From Halobacterium sp. DL1 (GTDB lineage: Archaea; Halobacteriota; Halobacteria; Halobacteriales; Halobacteriaceae), in contig CP007060.1 in the NCBI GenBank assembly GCA_000230955.3, positions 1,612,001 through 1,676,000 on the forward strand: a DNA stretch of 64,000 nucleotides, given 5' to 3'. The position numbers were made by a program, and so were the translations under genes. This document shows, piece after piece, positions 25,494 to 34,040 of this stretch. The notes beneath the pieces are model-generated. The model saw nothing but the letters and a program-made list of their open reading frames with translations, was not told the origin of the DNA and did no database searches. How positions within the stretch are numbered: the stretch's first letter is position 1; the number at the start of each line of letters is the position of its first letter.

Positions 25494-25927
25494 AGACTCC
25501 CACCGAGAGTCGAACTCGGACGGCTCCACGGGCGTGCCCGTCGGGAGCGGACACAGCCCGCGCTCACCAGTTGTCCCAGGAGAAAGACGCGCAGGTGCCG
25601 TCACTGAATGGCGACGGCGTCCGCGTCCTCCCCGGGGATAGGCCACCGCGTTACGCGGCGAGGGTGGACGCGGACTGCGCGTTCGGGTGATATCCGGCGA
25701 CCACGAATCCCACGAGAGAGCGCTCGAAGCAGCCGCTGACGCGAGCGGCGGCCCCTGCGTGGATTGTGGTCGTCATCGGTGTGTCACCCGGTGTCGGACT
25801 CGGTCGGACCGAGCCTCGATTCGATTGGTACGTCCACGCCCCGTACAATAAGTTTTGTTCCGGTGTGCGGGACGCTACCACTACCGTCGGCCATGGAGTT
25901 ATCCCCGGCCGCTGGATACTGTCGGTC
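25494..25927. other. intergenic stretch with one possible micro-ORF and a promoter
   Basis: Between the hypothetical gene and the EamA gene. It contains a minus-strand 41-codon frame at 25651-25776 and an AT-rich TATA-like patch at about 25846-25858 (CAATAAGTTTTG) that could serve the EamA gene. Nothing else was recognised. Confidence 0.4.
25651..25776 (-). CDS. possible 41-residue micro-protein
   Basis: A short frame beginning MTTTIHAGAAARVSGCFERS and ending NAQSASTLAA. It lies about 70-80 bases downstream of an AT-rich patch that reads as a TATA element on this strand. There is no homology that I recognise. It may be spurious; it is listed because the surrounding 430 bases otherwise lack a gene. 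Confidence 0.25.
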   Translation of the reverse strand: MTTTIHAGAAARVSGCFERSLVGFVVAGYHPNAQSASTLAA

Positions 25928-26812
25928 GTGCTCCGCCAGCGCCTCCCGTCGGTCGGCCGCGACACCGTCGGTGTGCTCCTCATCCTCGTCTCGGCGGCCG
26001 GATTCGGCACGCTCGGCATCTTCGGCGTCTACGCCCAGCGCGCCGGGCTCTCCATCCCGACCGTGCTCCTCTACCGGTTCGTGGTGGCGACCCTCGTCGT
26101 CTGGGCACTGCTCGCGTGGACTGGGCGGCTAACGCTGCTCCGGGGACGCGCGCTCGGGGTCGGCCTCGGCCTCGGCGTCTTCGGCTACGCGGCACAGAGC
26201 GGGCTCTACTTCCTCGGCCTGGAGTTCATGACCCCTGGGATGGTCGCCATCGTGCTCTACACCTACCCCGCGTTCGTCGTCGTGCTCGCGGTGCTGGCCA
26301 TCGGCGAACGAGTGGGTCGGCGGACCCTCCTCGCGCTGGCGCTCTCGCTCGGCGGCGTGGCGCTCGCCATCGGCGCGAACCCGGCCGGGGCGTCGGTGAT
26401 CGGCATCCTCATCGTGCTCGGTGCAGCCATCGCCTACGCCGCCTACATCACGCTCTCCCGGCGGATGCTCGACATCACACACCCGCTGGTGCTGACCGCC
26501 CACGTGCTCCCAGGGGCGAGCGTCACGTTCCTGACAATCGGCCTCGCGACGGGGTCGCTGACGGTGCCATCGGCGTCTCCCGCGTGGGGAATCCTCGTCG
26601 GCCTCGGGACGGTGGCGACGGCCGTTCCGGTGTTCGCGTTCTTCGCGGGACTCGAACGAATCGGCGCCAGCAGTAGTGGCATCGTCAGCACCGTTGAACC
26701 GCCGATAACGGTGGCGCTCGGGGCGTTGCTGTTCGACGACCCGGTCACCGTCGTCACGGTGGTCGGCGGCGCGCTCATCCTCTCCGCCGTCGTCATCCTC
26801 CACAGACGCTGA
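25928..26812 (+). CDS. EamA-family (drug/metabolite transporter) exporter
   Basis: A ten-helix transporter of the DMT superfamily, 294 residues from the GTG at 25928. Two EamA repeats are visible, the first from GVLLILVSAAGFGTLGIFGV and the second from GASVIGILIVLGAAIAYAAY, each about 130 residues; the end of each carries the conserved proline-glutamate region (YTYPAFVVV, STVEPPITV). Family members export amino acids or other metabolites. The frame extends to 25766 but that part lacks coding character; no ATG fits, so the GTG start is moderately uncertain. Confidence 0.82.
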   Translation: MLRQRLPSVGRDTVGVLLILVSAAGFGTLGIFGVYAQRAGLSIPTVLLYRFVVATLVVWALLAWTGRLTLLRGRALGVGLGLGVFGYAAQSGLYFLGLEFMTPGMVAIVLYTYPAFVVVLAVLAIGERVGRRTLLALALSLGGVALAIGANPAGASVIGILIVLGAAIAYAAYITLSRRMLDITHPLVLTAHVLPGASVTFLTIGLATGSLTVPSASPAWGILVGLGTVATAVPVFAFFAGLERIGASSSGIVSTVEPPITVALGALLFDDPVTVVTVVGGALILSAVVILHRR

Positions 26813-26837
26813 GAGGGAGGCACGGACGGTCGCCGCG

Positions 26838-28418
26838 CTACCGCACGGGAATCTCGACGAGCGACATCCCGTCGCCGACGGTCTCGCCCAGCACGTCCCG
26901 AAGTTCGTCGGCCGACTCGGGGCGGTAGCCGTCGATGCCGAAGCTCTCGGCGAAGGTCACGAGGTCGGGCGTCGTCAGTTTCGTGCCGAACGACTCCCCC
27001 GTGTGTTCCTCCTGCTTCTCGGAGATGAGGCCGTAGTCGTCGTCGACGAAGACGACGATGGTGTAGCCACAGCCCACGCGGGTGGCGGTCTCTATCTCGG
27101 CGGCGTTCATCAGGAAGCCGCCGTCACCGGTCGCCGCGACCACGTTCGTGTCGACCGCGAGGTCGGCCGCGAGCGCGCCCGGAACGGCGATACCCATCGA
27201 CGCCAATCCGTTCGAGACGATGCAGGTGTTGGGTTCGTAGGTCGGGAAGTTCTGGGAGATGGCCATCTTGTGGCTGCCGACGTCCGACACGAGCACGTCG
27301 TCGTCGGCCATCGCGTCCCGGAGCACTGGTAGCACGCCCTCGACGGTAAACGGGGCCTCGGGGTCGGGCTCGCGGGAGACGTCCGAGACGATCTGGTCTC
27401 GGAGGTCCGCGTACCAGTCGGCGTCGAACACCACGCTCGCGGACCCGCACCACTCGGTCATGTCGCGGAGCGTCCGGCCGATGTCGGCGACCACCTCGAC
27501 GTCCGGGGTGTAGGCCTCGTACACCTCCGCGGGCTCGCTGTCGACGTGGACGACGGCGGCGTCGCCGATGCCCCACTCCGCCGGGTCGTGTTCGGCGATG
27601 TCGTAGCCCACGGTGACGACGAGGTCGGCCGACTCGATGGCGCTCTTGGCCTCGCCGCGGGCGCCGGAGTCGAGTGTCATCAGGGAGTGTTCGTCGGCGT
27701 CCGACACCGCTCCCTTCCCCATGTAGGTGGAGACGACCGGGAGGTCCGTGGCCTCGACCAGGTCGCGGAGTTCGGCGGCTGCGCCCGTGCGGACGGCGCC
27801 GTTGCCCGCGACAAGCAGCGGTCGGTCGGCCTCCCGGAATAAGTCACGCACTCGCTCCAGGGAGGCTGCGTCCGGCGCCCCGACGCCGACGCGGTTCCGG
27901 ACCGGGAGCGGACGCACGTCTGTCTCCTCGGCGGCCACGTCCTCGGGGAGTTCGAGGTGGGTCGCGCCCGGTTTCTCGTACTGCGCGACCTTGAACGCCT
28001 TCCGGACCGACTCGTGGACGATGTCCGGGTCGTTGAGCTGCGCGTTCCACTTCGTGACGGGCGCGAAGAGGTCGACGACGTCGAGGGCCTGGTGGCTCTC
28101 CTTGTGGAGCCGTTCGAGGCCGCCCTGGGCCGTGATGGCGACCAACGGGCTCTTGTCGAGGTGGGCGTCTGCGACGCCGGTGAGCAGGTTCGTCGCGCCC
28201 GGCCCGAGCGTTGAGAGACAGACGCCCGCGTCGCCTGTGAGTCGGCCGTGGACGTCGGCCATGAACGCCGCGCCCTGTTCGTGGCGCACCGGAACGAAGG
28301 CCACCTCGGAGTCCCGCAGGGAGAAGAGTAGGTCCTCCATCTCCTCACCCGGGAGGCCGAAGACGTGGTCGACGCCCTCGCGCTCGAGACACTCGACGAG
28401 GAGGTCGGAAGCCCGCAT
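26838..28418 (-). CDS. thiamine-diphosphate enzyme, acetolactate synthase (AlsS)-like
   Basis: A 526-residue ThDP-dependent enzyme. The catalytic glutamate lies in RHEQGAAFMADVHGRLTG (near residue 46) and the ThDP-binding motif begins GDGGFLMNAAEIETATRVG and ends VDDDYG. HKESHQALDVVDLFAPVTKW resembles the catabolic AlsS/IlvB region. No regulatory small subunit is adjacent, arguing against the biosynthetic ilvBN enzyme. It could make acetolactate or decarboxylate another 2-oxo acid. It starts directly after the stop of the aldehyde dehydrogenase gene, so the aldehyde product and its oxidation may be linked. Confidence 0.8.
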   Translation of the reverse strand: MRASDLLVECLEREGVDHVFGLPGEEMEDLLFSLRDSEVAFVPVRHEQGAAFMADVHGRLTGDAGVCLSTLGPGATNLLTGVADAHLDKSPLVAITAQGGLERLHKESHQALDVVDLFAPVTKWNAQLNDPDIVHESVRKAFKVAQYEKPGATHLELPEDVAAEETDVRPLPVRNRVGVGAPDAASLERVRDLFREADRPLLVAGNGAVRTGAAAELRDLVEATDLPVVSTYMGKGAVSDADEHSLMTLDSGARGEAKSAIESADLVVTVGYDIAEHDPAEWGIGDAAVVHVDSEPAEVYEAYTPDVEVVADIGRTLRDMTEWCGSASVVFDADWYADLRDQIVSDVSREPDPEAPFTVEGVLPVLRDAMADDDVLVSDVGSHKMAISQNFPTYEPNTCIVSNGLASMGIAVPGALAADLAVDTNVVAATGDGGFLMNAAEIETATRVGCGYTIVVFVDDDYGLISEKQEEHTGESFGTKLTTPDLVTFAESFGIDGYRPESADELRDVLGETVGDGMSLVEIPVR

Positions 28419-29780
28419 CTACTCCACCCACACCGTCTTCCGGTTGACGAACTCCTTGATACCGGCCTCGGCGAGTTCGCGCCCGTAGCCCGACTCCTTG
28501 ACGCCACCGAAGGGCACGCGGGGGTCGGATTTGACGAGCTGGTTGACGTAGACGCAGCCGGCTTCGATGCGCTTGGCGGCGCGCTCACCTCGCTCTCGGT
28601 CCTCCGTCCAGACGCTCGCGCCGAGACCGAACTCCGTGTCGTTGGCCTTCTCGACGGCAGCGTGCTCGTCCTCGACCGACCACACCGCGGCGACGGGGCC
28701 GAACGTCTCCTCGCTGTCCGCGGGGCAGCCCTCCGGGACGTCCGTCAGGATGGTCGGCGGGTAGAACGAGCCCTCGCGGTCCATCGGCTCGCCACCGGTG
28801 ACGACGTTCGCCCCGGCTTCGATGCTCTCCTGGACCTGTTCGTCGAGTTCCTCGAGGAGGTCCGGGCGTGCCTGCGGGCCGACGTCCGTCTCCTCGTCGG
28901 TCGGGTCGCCGACGGTCAGCGACTCGACCTCGTCGACGAACCGGTCGAGGAACTCGTCGTAGACGTCCTCGTGGACGATGAAGCGCTTGGCCGCGATGCA
29001 GGACTGCCCGCCGTTCTGGTTGCGCGCCCACGCGCCGGTCTCCGCGGCTGCCTCGACGTCAGCGTCGTCGAGGACGACGAACGGGTCGCTCCCGCCGAGT
29101 TCCAGCACCGTCTTCTTGAGATTCTCGCCGGCCGTCGAGGCGACCGCCTGCCCCGCCGGGCCGCTGCCGGTGACCGTCGCCGCGCGGCAGCGGTCGTCCT
29201 CGAGGATATCGGCGACGAGGTCCGAGGGAATGAGCAGCGACTGGAAGACGTCCTCGGGGTAGCCGGCCTCTCGGAACACCTCCTCGATGGCGACAGCACA
29301 CCCCGGGACGTTCGAGGCGTGCTTCAGCAGGCCGACGTTGCCGGCAGTCAGATAGGGGGCGGCGAACCGGAACACCTGCCAGAACGGGAAGTTCCACGGC
29401 ATCACCGCGAGCACGGGGCCCAGCGGTTCGTGCACGGTTTTCACGTTCGACCCTGCTGGACTCGGGTGGCCGTCTTCGCCGAGGTAGGCGCTCGCGTTCT
29501 CGGCGTAGTGGTCGCAGCCCCACGCGCATTTCTCGACCTCCGAGACGCCCTGTTCGATGGGTTTCCCCATCTCGCGGGTCATCGTCTCGGCGTACTCCCG
29601 CTTGTTCTCGCGGAGGACGTCGGCCGCGTTCGCTAGCAGCTCCTCGCGCTCGCGCATCGGCCGCTCCCGCCACTCGTCGAACGCCACTATCGCGCGGTCC
29701 AGTGCGTCGTCGACGTCGCTCTCGGTGTGGTCGTCGTACGTCTCGACCTGCTCACCGGTGGCTGGGTTGATCACCTGCAT
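28419..29780 (-). CDS. NAD(P)-dependent aldehyde dehydrogenase, succinate-semialdehyde type
   Basis: A 453-residue aldehyde dehydrogenase. The catalytic Cys261 is in NGGQSCIAAKRF and the general-base Glu in LELGGSDPFVVL; MPWNFPFWQVFRFAAP binds cofactor. The sequence is closest to the Sad/GabD branch (opening MQVINPATGEQVETYDDHTE), so succinate semialdehyde or a related semialdehyde is likely. A TATA-like AATAGTTTAT patch lies near 29905-29915 on this strand. It forms an operon with the downstream ThDP enzyme, with no gap between them. Confidence 0.87.
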   Translation of the reverse strand: MQVINPATGEQVETYDDHTESDVDDALDRAIVAFDEWRERPMREREELLANAADVLRENKREYAETMTREMGKPIEQGVSEVEKCAWGCDHYAENASAYLGEDGHPSPAGSNVKTVHEPLGPVLAVMPWNFPFWQVFRFAAPYLTAGNVGLLKHASNVPGCAVAIEEVFREAGYPEDVFQSLLIPSDLVADILEDDRCRAATVTGSGPAGQAVASTAGENLKKTVLELGGSDPFVVLDDADVEAAAETGAWARNQNGGQSCIAAKRFIVHEDVYDEFLDRFVDEVESLTVGDPTDEETDVGPQARPDLLEELDEQVQESIEAGANVVTGGEPMDREGSFYPPTILTDVPEGCPADSEETFGPVAAVWSVEDEHAAVEKANDTEFGLGASVWTEDRERGERAAKRIEAGCVYVNQLVKSDPRVPFGGVKESGYGRELAEAGIKEFVNRKTVWVE

Positions 29781-29947
29781 ACGTGTGCTAACGCGCCGCA
29801 CGTGTTTCAACCCTCAGTCGGGTGGTCGCCGACACCGCCACGTCACCCTCAGAACGGAGCGTCCAATCCTCTGCCACCCGACGCTCGAAAACCGTCATTT
29901 GCCCATAAACTATTGTCCGGGCCGACCCAGGAGGTCCGTCCGGGTAG

Positions 29948-30607
29948 TCAGTCCCCGAGGAACGACCTGAGCTGCGTCGACTCGGCCTTTCGCAGGTGTT
30001 CGGCCGCCGTGCTCGGTGCGCAGCCGATGGCGTCGGCGACGTCCTCGTGGCTGGCCGTGCGGGGAATCTCGTAGTAGCCCAGAGTGAACGCGGCGTCGAG
30101 GGCCTCCCGCTGGCGGTCGCTCAACAGCGAGTCGAGCACGCCGGGCACCCGCTCCATCCCGCCGACCTCCGTGACAGTCACGTCGATCGGGTCGGGGATT
30201 CGTTCGACGACCGCCTGGATGTCCGCCGCGGGCCCAAACGCGGAGTACGACACCGTCCCGTCCGCGGCGTACTCTATCGGGGGTATCGCGACGACCGGGC
30301 CGTGGTCGACGAGTTCGAACAGTTCCCGGACCGCCTCGTTGGTCGCGTCCCTGATGTAGACGTAGAAGTCGTTGGGCCCGGCGGGCGTGAGTTCGTAGTC
30401 GAGCACCTCGGGAATCTCCGCGATGGCCGCCTCGAACGGCTCCCGGTCGCCCTCCACGTAGTGCATGATGCCGAGTTCGTCACCGGAGAAGTTCCAGTGC
30501 ATCGCGGTCGCCCGGTCGACGTACGGCGCGTTGACGATGAGGTCGAACATCGGGTGTATCTCGGCCTCGCGGCCGCCCGCGTCGAGGGTCAGGCGGACGT
30601 GGTTCAT
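29948..30607 (-). CDS. HTH_10 (Bat-type) transcriptional regulator
   Basis: A 219-residue regulator from the ATG at 30607. The N-terminal domain (about 1-160) has the Bat-associated sensing fold, and the C-terminal HTH_10 domain reads LSDRQREALDAAFTLGYYEI then AIGCAPSTAAEHLRKAE. It points toward the aldehyde dehydrogenase operon on the same strand, a likely target. An upstream in-frame ATG would add 20 residues and is disfavoured. Confidence 0.85.
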   Translation of the reverse strand: MNHVRLTLDAGGREAEIHPMFDLIVNAPYVDRATAMHWNFSGDELGIMHYVEGDREPFEAAIAEIPEVLDYELTPAGPNDFYVYIRDATNEAVRELFELVDHGPVVAIPPIEYAADGTVSYSAFGPAADIQAVVERIPDPIDVTVTEVGGMERVPGVLDSLLSDRQREALDAAFTLGYYEIPRTASHEDVADAIGCAPSTAAEHLRKAESTQLRSFLGD

Positions 30608-30693
30608 ACGCGATGGTCCCACGCTCCGCGACTTAAACCCCACAGACGCGTCCGGCAGTTGAAACATCGTGGCCCGGCGCGAAGTCCCACGTG

Positions 30694-31482
30694 ATGCCCA
30701 CTCGGACCCTGCTCACTGGCGCAACGGGGACGCTCGGAGCGACGTTGCTCCCGCGACTCCAGGCCGACGGACACGACGTGCTCGCGGCGAGTCGGTCGCC
30801 GCCGACCGACGGCGACGCGAGATGGCAGACGCTCGACCTGACCGACGGAACAGGCGTGGAAGATGCGGTGAGTGACGTTGACGTCGTCGTGCACGCGGCG
30901 ACTGCCCCACAGGGAGACAGCGAGGCCGTCGACGTGCGCGGCACCGAACGCCTGGTCGAGGCGGCGACTGAAGCGGGCGTTTCCAACTTCCTCTACGTCT
31001 CCATCGTCGGCGTCGACGAGATTCCGTTCTCCTACTACCAGCACAAGCGGGAGGCGGAGGAAATCATCGAGACGAGCGACGTGCCCACGACAATCGTCCG
31101 CGCGACGCAGTTCCACTCCTTCGTCGGTGACCTGCTCGACGGCGTGTCACGTCTCCCGGTGTGGCCGCTCCCCACCAGGCTACGGGTCCAGCCCATCGCC
31201 GTCGAGGACGCCGCGGACGCCATCGTCGAGCACGCGGCGGCGGACCCCGCGGGCCGAGTGCCGCCGGTAGGCGGCCCGGAGGTGCTGACGCTCGGCGAAC
31301 TCGCAACGGCGTACCGCGCCGCGAGAGGGCTCCGTCGCCTAATCGTCCGCCTGCCCCTCCCGGGAAAGGTCGCCGGCGGATTCCGCGCGGGCGAGGGCAC
31401 CTGCCCCGACCGAACGGTCGGGTCGGTGACGTGGGAGGAGTGGCTCGAGACCCGATACGGGAGCGGAACAGGGGAACGGTGA
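30694..31482 (+). CDS. NAD(P)-binding NmrA/SDR-like protein
   Basis: A 262-residue Rossmann-fold protein opening MPTRTLLTGATGTLGATLLP, with the GATGTLG nucleotide motif of extended or atypical SDRs (NmrA, complex I NDUFA9-like). The YxxxK-like element is YYQHKREAEEII. The C-terminal domain is short. Related proteins are epimerases or redox-sensing regulators; function here is open. A GTG codon three bases upstream is an alternative start. It overlaps the next gene by 4 bases. Confidence 0.78.
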   Translation: MPTRTLLTGATGTLGATLLPRLQADGHDVLAASRSPPTDGDARWQTLDLTDGTGVEDAVSDVDVVVHAATAPQGDSEAVDVRGTERLVEAATEAGVSNFLYVSIVGVDEIPFSYYQHKREAEEIIETSDVPTTIVRATQFHSFVGDLLDGVSRLPVWPLPTRLRVQPIAVEDAADAIVEHAAADPAGRVPPVGGPEVLTLGELATAYRAARGLRRLIVRLPLPGKVAGGFRAGEGTCPDRTVGSVTWEEWLETRYGSGTGER

Positions 31483-31904
31483 ACTGCGACGATCGGCTGG
31501 TCGCGGGCGCCGTTGCCGTCCACCTCGCGCTCACGCTCGGCCACGGCTGGGCGCACGCCTCGATTCCGGTGCCGTACGTGGAGTGGCAGGGCGTCTACGC
31601 AGGAGTCGTGTTGTTTCTCGCACCCGTCGCCGGCCTGCTCGCGCTGGTCGGCGGTCGGCAGCGGCTCGGCTACTGGCTCGTCCTGCTCGCTGGCGTCGGC
31701 GGCGTCGCCTTCGAGGGGCTGTTCCACTTCGTCGTCCACAGTCCGGACCACGTCGCATCGGTCGGGAACGCCGCGGGGCTGTTCGCCTCCACGGCGGTGC
31801 TGACGACGCTCGGGGACGCGCTCCTCGTCGCCGTCGCGTACTGGTCACTCCGCACATCCACGACGGCGAGCGGCGTCCGGAGGCCGCGTCACTCGGGTCC
31901 GTAG
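31479..31904 (+). CDS. small four-helix membrane protein (GTG start)
   Basis: A 141-residue hydrophobic protein starting at GTG 31479, which overlaps the stop of the preceding gene. Helices lie at about 8-25, 32-55, 64-85 and 100-125, with histidines near the first (LALTLGHGWAHASI) and third (GLFHFVVHSPDHVAS). No family was recognised. Its last 16 bases overlap the 3' end of the convergent UspA gene. Confidence 0.6.
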   Translation: MNCDDRLVAGAVAVHLALTLGHGWAHASIPVPYVEWQGVYAGVVLFLAPVAGLLALVGGRQRLGYWLVLLAGVGGVAFEGLFHFVVHSPDHVASVGNAAGLFASTAVLTTLGDALLVAVAYWSLRTSTTASGVRRPRHSGP

Positions 31905-32398
31905 ACGCCGGTGTCCAATTCCGCCCGCGGAGTGGCCTCACGGAGTTTCGCAATCTTCGTCGGGCTCCGGTGGCGGACGATGACGACGTCGTAGGCGTCG
32001 TCTGCCGCGACGCTCGCGCCGACGCAGCTCACCGTCGTGACCATCCGGCCGGCGTTCTCGCTGCCGATGAACACCATCGACGCCTCGGCTTCGCGTGCCA
32101 CCCGTCGCACCCGCTTGGCCACCGTCCCCGCGCGAGCGTACCGGTCGACGACGAGGTGGCGAAACTCCGCGTCGGGGCAGAGCGAGCGCACGGCCTCGCG
32201 GAGTCTCGCCACGACCGTCTCCATCTCGAACTGCTCGTCGGCGTCGATCAGGTCTCGCTCGCGGGCGAAGCTCGCCCCGCCCTCCGGAACCACGCTCACG
32301 GCGAGCACCGGCTCCTCGAGGACCGCGCTGAACTCCGCAGCGCGCACCAGTGCCGCCGCGGCGAGCTCCGACCCGTCGAAGGGGACGACCAGAGTCAT
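31889..32398 (-). CDS. UspA-type universal stress protein
   Basis: A 169-residue UspA-fold protein opening MTLVVPFDGSELAAAALVRA. The C-terminal region contains VFIGSENAG and DVVIVRH; the classical ATP motif G-x2-G-x9-G-S/T is degraded. Family members form dimers and are induced by stress. A palindromic TATA element and a strong hairpin lie in its upstream region. Confidence 0.8.
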   Translation of the reverse strand: MTLVVPFDGSELAAAALVRAAEFSAVLEEPVLAVSVVPEGGASFARERDLIDADEQFEMETVVARLREAVRSLCPDAEFRHLVVDRYARAGTVAKRVRRVAREAEASMVFIGSENAGRMVTTVSCVGASVAADDAYDVVIVRHRSPTKIAKLREATPRAELDTGVYGPE

Positions 32399-32458
32399 AT
32401 CGAGTAGCTGTCTCGTGGTGGCAAAAGTCCCTCGGGTGTGTCCCAACTGATGGGAACA

Positions 32459-32482
32459 GTCGGTCGTCTATCTACGACCGAC
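32459..32482 (-). promoter_or_regulatory. perfect 9-bp stem hairpin upstream of uspA
   Basis: Arms GTCGGTCGT (32459-32467) and ACGACCGAC (32474-32482) enclose a six-base loop. It lies about 60 bases before the uspA start, between that gene and the palindromic TATA element, so it could act in an untranslated leader or as an operator. Confidence 0.4.
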
Positions 32483-32606
32483 CTAACGACCCGAAATTCC
32501 GTTCCGGTCGACGAGTGTCAGGGTAAGACGACCATACTTATTCCATCATTTACGCAAGGTTATCCTACTCTACGGGCAGTTGTATCAACCCTCGATAAGC
32601 GAAGTC

Positions 32607-32618
32607 GTTTATATAAAC
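32607..32618. promoter_or_regulatory. palindromic TATA element (bidirectional promoter candidate)
   Basis: GTTTATATAAAC is a perfect palindrome containing a canonical box A on both strands. No annotated gene starts within 100 bases on either side; uspA begins 209 bases away on the minus strand. Confidence 0.45.
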
Positions 32619-32755
32619 TTCTGACATTAACACACTCTGTCGGCGGTGAACGGGGGTATACAACCAGCCGTTTCTGGTTGCGAGCCAGCGCGGACTTCGC
32701 CGTCTCCACTCGCGCCCCGTTCTCGACTAGATTCCGGGTCCGATCACCTTCTGAG

Positions 32756-33324
32756 CTACCCTTCCACTCCTGACGACCCCGCATCCCGGAGCGCTGCGAA
32801 CTCGTCGCGAACGTAGTCGGCGTGTGCGTCCGCTACGAATTCCAGGAGCGTCTCACCAGCCTCGGCGGTCGCGGGGCGGGCGTCGCCGAGGACGCCGTTC
32901 TCCGCGTGCGTCTCCACTCCTTCCGCGAACAGCGCCGCCGCGGACACATGGTCCGTGTAGCCCTCGGGGAGGTCCTCTGCGACGAGTTCCGGAGCGAGAG
33001 CGAGCACCATCGCCGTCTCGCTCGCGCCGGCGTGGCTGACTGGCTCGTCGACCTCGATGCCCGCCTCCCGGAGCCCCGCCTCGAGCAGTTCCATGAAGCG
33101 CCGGAGCCCCGTGACCGCGACCACGTGGACGTCCGTCTCTCGCGCCAGTTCCGGGAACGCGGCGTCGACGACGGGAAACCATCCACCGTGTCCCGGGAGG
33201 ACGACGACGCGCTCGAACCCCTGCGCCTCGAACGATTCGACGTAATCCCGGAGGAGCGCAGTCAGCGTCTCCGGCGAGACGGACACGGTCCCGGGAAGCC
33301 GGCGTGTTCCTCCGAGGGGCCGAC
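32756..33324 (-). pseudogene. creatininase-family amidohydrolase remnant (N-terminus lost, frameshifted)
   Basis: Homology to creatininase begins abruptly with VGPSEEHAGFPG, the region that follows the metal site in intact members, and continues after a one-base frameshift as TVSVSPETLTALLRDYVESF, then VVVLPGHGGWFPVVDAAF to the normal C-terminus. The frameshift lies in the G run at 33290-33292 (minus strand), where one extra G would restore the frame. The N-terminal third with the metal-binding EQHGPHLPL-type motif is missing. The upstream part is continuous with the CinA-like gene, so a deletion joined the two. It cannot encode an active enzyme. Confidence 0.75.
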
Positions 33325-33930
33325 TGGGACAGTGGGCGCGACGCGCTCCCGGACGTCGTTCAGCAGGTCGTTGAGGTGGCTCTCGGGGGTCCGGGAGTAG
33401 GCCGTCCGCGAGCGCGTGGCGCCGCTGAAATCCGCCTCGACGACTCCGAAGACGGCCTCCATCTCGTCGGGGATTCCGGGGAGAACGTAGACGTTCCCGC
33501 AGACGCAACCCGGGACGATTCCCTCCTCGTTCGGGACAATCTGGGCGCCCGCGGGATACTGGGACCCCGCCTCCACGTCGTGGTCGAACTCCGGGTACTC
33601 CTTCCGGATTTCTTCGACGGCTGCCTGGACCTGCTCCCTGGCCTCCGGGTGAGGTTCGAGCGACCGTTCGAGGGCCCTGGCCACCGCGTCGACGGTGACG
33701 TCGTCGGGCGTCGACCCGAGACCGCCCGTGGTCACGACGAACGTACACGACTGTCCCAGTTCGGCCACCGCGTCGGCGATTTCGTCGACCTCGTCGGGGA
33801 CGACGCGGATCTGTCGAACCCGGACGCCGCGGTCGGTCAGGCGGCTGGCCAGCCAGGTCGCGTTCGAGTTCTCGATGTCGCCGGCGAGCAGTTCGTCGCC
33901 GACCGTGACGACCGCCGCTGTCGTGGGCAT
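33262..33930 (-). CDS. CinA-type molybdopterin-binding-domain protein, C-terminally altered
   Basis: A 222-residue frame whose first about 195 residues are a MoaB/MogA-fold domain as in CinA (competence/damage-inducible) proteins: AVVTVGDELLAGDIENSNAT, then FVVTTGGLGSTPDDVTVDAV and VYVLPGIPDEMEAVF. The last part is not CinA: from about VGPSEEH onward it is creatininase sequence, then out-of-frame residues ending RRRR. A deletion fused the two genes. The MoaB-like fold may still be made, but the normal C-terminal end is lost, so activity is doubtful. Confidence 0.7.
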   Translation of the reverse strand: MPTTAAVVTVGDELLAGDIENSNATWLASRLTDRGVRVRQIRVVPDEVDEIADAVAELGQSCTFVVTTGGLGSTPDDVTVDAVARALERSLEPHPEAREQVQAAVEEIRKEYPEFDHDVEAGSQYPAGAQIVPNEEGIVPGCVCGNVYVLPGIPDEMEAVFGVVEADFSGATRSRTAYSRTPESHLNDLLNDVRERVAPTVPVGPSEEHAGFPGPCPSRRRR

Positions 33931-34040
33931 TCGTCGTCTCCTACGGTGTTGCGTTCCCTAACTCTAGGGGCGACCGACGAGAGTTCGCCGAGAACACTGC
34001 ACCGGTGGGAACTTTGGGGGCGCGCGGTGTAGCGTGGGGT

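Larger units (their letters stand above)
32399..32755. other. 357-bp AT-richer intergenic region with orphan promoter elements
   Basis: The region holds a hairpin (32459-32482), a TATA-like ATACTTATT near 32533 and the palindromic TATA element at 32607-32618. The remaining bases up to the creatininase remnant contain no convincing gene; a 74-codon minus frame at 32560-32784 has no recognisable homology. Confidence 0.4.

Noticed and set aside
32560-32784. 74-codon minus-strand frame
   Set aside because: No family similarity; it spans the palindromic TATA element and the 3' end of the creatininase remnant.
32756-33748. 330-residue minus-strand frame as an intact creatininase
   Set aside because: Its first half is an Arg-rich out-of-frame shadow of the CinA-like gene; only the second half is creatininase.
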